A stretch of 18,051 nt of DNA from Halobacteriales archaeon QH_10_67_13. GTDB taxonomy: Archaea > Halobacteriota > Halobacteria > Halobacteriales > Haloarculaceae. The translations under genes were made by a program, and so were the position numbers. Below are positions 14,286 through 18,051 of this stretch, in pieces. The stretch spans positions 1 through 18,051 of the forward strand of contig PXQL01000113.1 in NCBI GenBank assembly GCA_003021335.1, given 5' to 3'. Position 1 is the first letter of the stretch. The number at the start of each line of letters is the position of its first letter. Below the pieces are notes generated by a model, which worked only from the letters and a program-made list of their open reading frames with translations, searched no databases and had not been told where the DNA came from.

Positions 14286-14869
14286 ACGTAGCCCTCGATC
14301 AGCGACTCGACGTATTTCGCGACGACATCAACTTCGAGGTGAACCGGATCGCCCGGGGCCTTCTCGGAGAGGTTCGTCACGGCATACGTCTCGGGGATGA
14401 TCGCGGTCGTGAACGACCCCTCTCCCTTGTCGGCGACGGTGAGGCTGATGCCGTCGACGGAGATCGATCCCTTCTCAACGATGTACTCCTCCAGCCCGGC
14501 GGGCAGATCGAACCCGAAGACCCAGTCTTCGTCAACCTGCTCGACCCTCTGGACCGCGGCGGTCGCGTCGACGTGACCCTGGACCATGTGGCCGTCGAGC
14601 CGACCGTTGGCCGGCAGCGCCCGCTCGACGTTTACCACCGAGCCCGACTCGAGTTCTCCCAGGTACGTGCGGTCGACGGTCTCGGCGGCGAGAAACACCT
14701 CGAACCAGCCCTCACCGTGGGCCTCGACGGTCAGGCAGGCGCCGCTGACGCTGATGCTCTGGCCCCGCTCGAGTCCGTCGAGCCCTGTTTCGACCCGGAG
14801 GCGTCGCCCCTCCGCCTCCGTCGTCGCCTCCCGCACGGTTCCGGTCTCCTCGACGATACCGGTGAACAT
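14282..14869 (-). CDS. ribE: Riboflavin synthase (alpha subunit, two-domain bacterial type)
   Basis: The enzyme dismutates two molecules of 6,7-dimethyl-8-ribityllumazine to riboflavin. The 195 residues start with the invariant MFTGIVEETG and form two lumazine-binding domains: domain 1 (1 to about 94) with SISVSGACLTV (38-48), and domain 2 (about 95-195) with MVQGHVDA (95-102) and GSISVDGISLTVAD (134-147). Both halves are complete. This is the bacterial-type protein, which haloarchaea have instead of the unrelated riboflavin synthase of methanogens, consistent with old transfer from bacteria. The start at 14869 is fixed by MFTG; the open frame beyond it is not conserved. Symbol use varies (ribC in some species). 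Confidence 0.95.
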   Translation of the reverse strand: MFTGIVEETGTVREATTEAEGRRLRVETGLDGLERGQSISVSGACLTVEAHGEGWFEVFLAAETVDRTYLGELESGSVVNVERALPANGRLDGHMVQGHVDATAAVQRVEQVDEDWVFGFDLPAGLEEYIVEKGSISVDGISLTVADKGEGSFTTAIIPETYAVTNLSEKAPGDPVHLEVDVVAKYVESLIEGYV

Positions 14870-14892
14870 ACGATCTATTGCCGGTTGTCCAG

Positions 14893-14897
14893 CAAAC
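14893..14897 (-). promoter_or_regulatory. Putative TATA element of ribE
   Basis: GTTTG on the minus strand lies 24-28 bases upstream of the ribE ATG. It is weak, but it is the only AT-leaning stretch at the right distance. No FMN riboswitch-like structure is apparent in this short gap (14870-14969). Confidence 0.25.
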
Positions 14898-14939
14898 CCC
14901 TTTCGGCCTCGTGGTCCCGCACAGTCGGCGCTCGATGAC

Positions 14940-14944
14940 TTTTT
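14940..14944 (+). promoter_or_regulatory. Putative TATA element of the HhH/MutS-like gene
   Basis: A TTTTT run (within GACTTTTTGTC) lies 26-30 bases upstream of the ATG at 14970, fitting a leaderless start and supporting that ATG as the true 5' end of the broken gene. Confidence 0.4.
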
Positions 14945-14969
14945 GTCGCCCCGGGTGAATTGGTGGGTG

Positions 14970-15158
14970 ATGGGGCTCACGGCCGTTCCCGGCGTGGGCG
15001 AGAAGACCGCGGCGGCCCTGTCGGAACTCGAAGACCCCGAGCGGGCACTCCGGGAGGGGGATGTCGCGACGCTCGCGAGCGCGCCCGGTATCGGCGACGG
15101 GCGGGCCGCCCGGCTCGCCCGCGACGCTGTATCCGAGTTCCGTTCGCTCCCGCATTGA
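14970..15158 (+). CDS. N-terminal helix-hairpin-helix fragment of the MutS-like protein
   Basis: The 62-codon frame from the ATG at 14970 encodes two helix-hairpin-helix DNA-binding motifs: VPGVGEKTA (6-14) and APGIGDGRA (38-46), joined by PERALREGDVATLA. It then runs into EFRSLPH and stops at 15158. From my knowledge of haloarchaeal relatives, this tandem HhH unit is the N-terminus of the MutS-type ATPase that continues here in another frame from about 15127 (LYPSSVRSRIEEV). The segment normally linking the two parts, about 40 residues, appears to be missing and the frame is changed (net loss of 2 modulo 3). I therefore read it as a 5' fragment of one damaged gene and not as an independent small gene. 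Confidence 0.65.
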   Translation: MGLTAVPGVGEKTAAALSELEDPERALREGDVATLASAPGIGDGRAARLARDAVSEFRSLPH

Positions 15159-16746
15159 GGAGGTCCAGGCGTTCAGCCGGGCGGCCCTCGAGCGCGACCT
15201 CGACGACGAATCGGCCGTCCGGGCGGCGCTCGCGGAGCTGTCGCCGCTGTCGGATTCGAGCGATCTGCGGGTTCGCGACCGGTGTCTCGCGACCGCCGAC
15301 GCCGAAGCGTACGCTCGGGCGCGCGACCGGATCCCGGAGGTGAGTACCGAGCTCGTCGAGGATCGACGGGAACTGGCCGAGCTCGCACAGGGATACGCGA
15401 CCGTGATCGCCGTCGACGAGGCCTTTGCCGGCCTCGAGATCGAGGGCGTTCGCGTCGAGCCCGACGCCCTTGAAGAGCCCGCTCGAGTGGTCCCCGAGCG
15501 GGTGCTCGGCTTTTTCGCACGCAACCGGGACTCGCTCCGGGCGGCCGCCCGGGTCCACCGACTGTCCGATTTAGATTCGCCCGTCGAGCTCGACCGTCTG
15601 GAGGGGGCCCTCGATCGGCTCGCCGAGGACGGCTCGATCGCGGGCGACCCCGAGCTCGACCGGCTTGTGGCCGCCGCGGGAAGCGTCGAGACGGCCGCCG
15701 AGGAGGCCGAACGGCTCGCAAACCGCCGGCTCCGCGAGGCGATCGAACAACGCGACGTCACCATCCAGGGCCAGGACCTACTCGCGCTGATCGAACGCGG
15801 CGCGAGCGCGGACTCGCTTCTGACTCGCGAGCTCGACGGTGCCTACGAGGCCGCCGTCGAGGCTGCCCGGACGGAGCTGATCGAGGCCCTCGGGCTCGAG
15901 GAGCGGGCCGACCTCGCCCGGCGGGCGTTCGCGGACGAGCCAACCTATCCCGTGGCCCGTGATGAGACCGTCGTTCGGGAGCTACGCGACCAGCTGACCG
16001 CGGCCCGGGACCGCCGCGAGACCCAACGCAAACGCGAGCTTGCGGGCGAGCTCGCCGGGCTGCGTGAGTCCTGCGAGACGCTGGTTGAGGCGGCCGTCCG
16101 GCTGGACGCCGAGCTCGCCGTCGCCGGGTTCGCCCGAGAGTACGACTGTACGATGCCGACGATCGGCGGCGAGGGCTTCGAGATCGTCGGCGGCCGGTCA
16201 CCGCTGTTCGATCTCCCGGTCTCGGAGATCGAGCCCGTCGAGTACGCCGTGACGGGCGTGCGGCTGCTCTCGGGGGTCAACAGCGGCGGGAAGACCTCCG
16301 CGCTTGATCTGGTCGCGGCCGTCGCGACGCTCGCACACATGGGCCTGCCGGTCCCCGACGCCGGGGCCTTCGAGGCGACGCTCCGTGAGTTCGGCGAGCT
16401 GGCCACGACGGTCAGCGCCGACCGCTCCGTGCTCGTGTTGGCCGACGAGCCCGAAAGCATCACCGAACCCGGAGCCAGCGCGATCATCGTCGCTGGGGTA
16501 CTCGAGGCGCTCGCACAGCGAGAGGCCACGGCGGTGTTCGTCTCACACCTATCCCGGGAGATCCGTGAGGCCGCCGCCACCGAGATCGGGGCCGACGGCA
16601 TCGCCGCGGAGGGTCTCGAGGACGGACGGCTGGTCGTCGACCGGAGCCCGGTCCGAGGACGGCTCGCCCGCTCGACTCCCGAACTCATCGTCGAGAAGCT
16701 CGCCGACGACGATCCCTTCTACCGGCACCTTCTGGAGAAGTTCTGA
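15061..16746 (+). CDS. MutS-family ATPase body (haloarchaeal HhH-MutS-like protein), damaged
   Basis: The 561-residue frame is homologous only from about residue 23 (LYPSSVRS); earlier codons are the HhH region read out of frame, so the formal start is not genuine. A long helical region with many Arg/Glu (about 40-360) represents the MutS core/clamp. The ATPase follows: CTMPTIGGEGFEI (363-375), GRSPLFDLPV, Walker A GVNSGGKT (405-412), Walker B VLVLADE (457-463), ESITEPGASA and AVFVSHL (491-497). It ends with STPELIVEKLADDDPFYRHL. Between GLPVP (428-432) and DAGAFEATLREF (433-444) the about 20 residues expected in relatives, before the STF-like signature, are absent, though the frame is kept. 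MutS proteins sense or remodel DNA; without this segment, ATP-dependent signalling may be lost. ilvE begins 44 bases later. Probably a pseudogene or a misassembly. Confidence 0.75.
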   Translation: MSRRSRARPVSATGGPPGSPATLYPSSVRSRIEEVQAFSRAALERDLDDESAVRAALAELSPLSDSSDLRVRDRCLATADAEAYARARDRIPEVSTELVEDRRELAELAQGYATVIAVDEAFAGLEIEGVRVEPDALEEPARVVPERVLGFFARNRDSLRAAARVHRLSDLDSPVELDRLEGALDRLAEDGSIAGDPELDRLVAAAGSVETAAEEAERLANRRLREAIEQRDVTIQGQDLLALIERGASADSLLTRELDGAYEAAVEAARTELIEALGLEERADLARRAFADEPTYPVARDETVVRELRDQLTAARDRRETQRKRELAGELAGLRESCETLVEAAVRLDAELAVAGFAREYDCTMPTIGGEGFEIVGGRSPLFDLPVSEIEPVEYAVTGVRLLSGVNSGGKTSALDLVAAVATLAHMGLPVPDAGAFEATLREFGELATTVSADRSVLVLADEPESITEPGASAIIVAGVLEALAQREATAVFVSHLSREIREAAATEIGADGIAAEGLEDGRLVVDRSPVRGRLARSTPELIVEKLADDDPFYRHLLEKF

Positions 16747-16760
16747 CGAATCGAGCCAAC

Positions 16761-16769
16761 CTTCTTAGC
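16761..16769 (+). promoter_or_regulatory. Putative TATA element of ilvE
   Basis: CTTCTTAGC lies 22-30 bases upstream of the ATG at 16791, just after the MutS-like stop. The spacing fits a leaderless ilvE transcript independent of the upstream gene. Confidence 0.4.
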
Positions 16770-16790
16770 CGCTCGGGTCCCAGTAGCGGT

Positions 16791-17717
16791 ATGGGATTCG
16801 ACGAGATGGATGTCGAGCAGATCTGGATGGACGGAGAGTTCGTCGACTGGGAGGACGCACAGATCCACGTGCTCACCCACGGCCTGCACTACGGCACCGG
16901 CGTGTTCGAGGGGGTGCGGGCCTACGACACCGAGCGCGGCCCCGCCCTGTTCCGGTGGGAGGATCACCTCGATCGGCTGTACGACTCCGCGAAACCCTAT
17001 GACATTGAGATCCCCTACGAGCCTGCCGAGCTGACCGCGGCCACGACGGAGCTGCTCGACCGGGAGGGACTGGACTCGTGTTACGTCCGGCCGATCGCCT
17101 TCTACGGGTACGACATGCTGGGTGTCAACCCGGCCGACGCGCCGGTCCGGGTCGCGATCGCGGCCTGGCCGTGGGGGACCTACCTCGGCGAGGAGGCACT
17201 TGAGGAGGGCGTCGACGTCGGCGTCTCCTCCTGGCGAAAACACGCCTCCAGTCAGATCCCGACGAACTCGAAGGTCACTGGCGCGTACATAAACAGCGTG
17301 CTGGCCTCCCTTGAGGCCGAGCGCAACGGCTACGTCGAAGCGATCGTCCTCAATAAAGAGGGCAACGTTGCCGAGGGCCCCGGCGAGAACATCTTTCTGA
17401 TCGAGGACGGCGAGCTGTACACCACGCCGCTGTCGGCCTCGATCCTCGGCGGGATCACCCGCGATACGGTGATCGAGCTGGCCCGCGAGCGGGGCTACTC
17501 GGTCACCGAACGGCCGATCTCTCGCGGGGAGCTGTACACCGCAGACGAGCTGTTTTTCTCCGGGACCGCCGCCGAGGTCACGCCGATCCGGTCGGTCGAC
17601 GATGTCGAGATCGGAACGGGTACCAAGGGGCCGGTCACTGACGAGCTCCAGGCGGCCTTCTTTGATCTCGTCGAGCGCCGGCCACCCGAACACGAGGAGT
17701 GGTTCCGCCCGATCTGA
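16791..17717 (+). CDS. ilvE: Branched-chain amino acid aminotransferase
   Basis: IlvE is a fold-type IV pyridoxal phosphate enzyme that interconverts Leu, Ile and Val with their 2-oxo acids, using glutamate. The 308 residues show the family start IWMDGEFVDWEDAQIHVLTH (11-30), HYGTGVFEGVRAY (33-45), the PLP lysine Lys161 (IPTNSKVTGAYINS), NVAEGPGENIF (192-202) with Glu195, SILGGITRD (217-225) and ELFFSGTAAEVTPI (253-266). Length is normal and no defect is visible. It needs PLP, whose synthesis depends on the nearby pdxT product, but no regulatory link is implied. The ATG at 16791 is supported by the TATA-like element and by the conserved start. Confidence 0.95.
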   Translation: MGFDEMDVEQIWMDGEFVDWEDAQIHVLTHGLHYGTGVFEGVRAYDTERGPALFRWEDHLDRLYDSAKPYDIEIPYEPAELTAATTELLDREGLDSCYVRPIAFYGYDMLGVNPADAPVRVAIAAWPWGTYLGEEALEEGVDVGVSSWRKHASSQIPTNSKVTGAYINSVLASLEAERNGYVEAIVLNKEGNVAEGPGENIFLIEDGELYTTPLSASILGGITRDTVIELARERGYSVTERPISRGELYTADELFFSGTAAEVTPIRSVDDVEIGTGTKGPVTDELQAAFFDLVERRPPEHEEWFRPI

Positions 17718-17741
17718 CCGGCGACGCCCTTTCCCGGAACC

Positions 17742-17750
17742 CTTATTGAG
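17742..17750 (+). promoter_or_regulatory. Putative TATA element of the response regulator gene
   Basis: CTTATTGAG lies 24-32 bases upstream of the ATG at 17774 and is an isolated AT-rich element in the 56-base gap after ilvE. Spacing fits a leaderless start. Confidence 0.45.
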
Positions 17751-17773
17751 CCAGTCTGATTATCCGAGAGGTG

Positions 17774-18051
17774 ATGAGCCCCGAGCCAGCGACAGTTCTC
17801 GTCGTCGATGACGAGCGAGATGTCGCGGACGCGTACGCGGCGCAACTCGAAGAGGAGTTCATCGTCATGACGGCATACGGCGGCCAACAGGCCCTCGACT
17901 GGATCGATGCGTCCGTCGACGTGGTCTTACTCGACCGCCGAATGCCAGACATCTCCGGCGACGAGGTCCTCGAGAAGATTCACGGGCGGGACCTCCAGGC
18001 TCGGGTCGCGATGGTCACCGCCGTCGACCCCGACTTCGATATTATCGACAT
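17774..18051 (+). CDS. Response regulator receiver (HalX-type), 3' end outside window
   Basis: The 92 complete codons encode a receiver domain: VLVVDDERDVADAYAAQLEE with the acidic pair Asp12/Asp13, then the phospho-acceptor Asp54 in VVLLDRRMPD, then VAMVTAVDPDFDI with the conserved Thr of strand 4. This wording (LLDRRMPDISGDEVL, MVTAVDPDFDII) is typical of haloarchaeal receivers that carry a C-terminal HalX helical domain, which lies beyond the window edge. Its partner histidine kinase is not visible. The ATG at 17774 is preferred; a GTG directly upstream (17771) is an alternative start. The output is presumably signalling or transcriptional, but this is unknown. Confidence 0.85.
   Translation, partial: MSPEPATVLVVDDERDVADAYAAQLEEEFIVMTAYGGQQALDWIDASVDVVLLDRRMPDISGDEVLEKIHGRDLQARVAMVTAVDPDFDIID

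Noticed and set aside
1..18051. Defence system, CRISPR array, mobile element, tRNA or rRNA
   Set aside because: No regularly spaced repeats, transposase motifs, terminal inverted repeats or RNA gene signatures were seen; gaps are short and gene content is core metabolism.

Overview
The window comes from a halophilic archaeon (class Halobacteria). DNA is GC-rich, and the predicted proteins are strongly acidic (Asp/Glu-rich, Lys-poor). A Tat-exported subtilase, a PGF-CTERM surface protein, a DUF5802 protein and a HalX-type receiver all point to this group. Most isolated genes have an AT-rich element about 23-32 bases upstream of the start codon and no Shine-Dalgarno sequence, as expected for leaderless haloarchaeal transcripts.

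Layout. Positions 1-5866 are on the minus strand: a large Tat-secreted S8 protease whose 3' end lies outside the window, a PGF-CTERM cell-surface protein split by a frameshift, and a stand-alone MetE-C-like zinc methyltransferase. Positions 5983-8365 (plus) hold an M20 amidohydrolase/carbamoylase-type enzyme and a DHH/DHHA1 phosphoesterase. Positions 8608-11303 (plus) are a tight nadA-nadB pair making quinolinate for NAD; nadC does not follow. Positions 11402-12790 (plus) hold a DUF5802 protein and a Vms1/Ankzf1-type release factor-like protein. Positions 12712-13555 (minus) are hisE and pdxT. A DUF4203-like membrane protein (13635-14285, plus) converges on and overlaps riboflavin synthase (14282-14869, minus). 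Positions 14970-16746 (plus) are a broken helix-hairpin-helix/MutS-type ATPase gene, followed by ilvE (16791-17717) and the start of a response regulator that runs off the right edge.

Functionally this is mostly core metabolism (NAD, histidine, pyridoxal phosphate, riboflavin and branched-chain amino acids) plus surface/secreted proteins and two information-processing genes (ribosome rescue, MutS-like). I see no CRISPR array, tRNA, rRNA, insertion sequence or defence system.

The most unusual feature is damage to conserved genes. Four of about fifteen genes carry a frameshift or an apparent internal deletion: the PGF-CTERM gene, the Vms1-like gene near its C-terminus, pdxT (about 25 residues missing) and the MutS-like gene (two sites). 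Three of the five sites touch or lie close to short perfect GC-rich inverted repeats. The pattern may be assembly or sequencing error in high-GC hairpins, or genuine gene decay; the sequence alone cannot decide.
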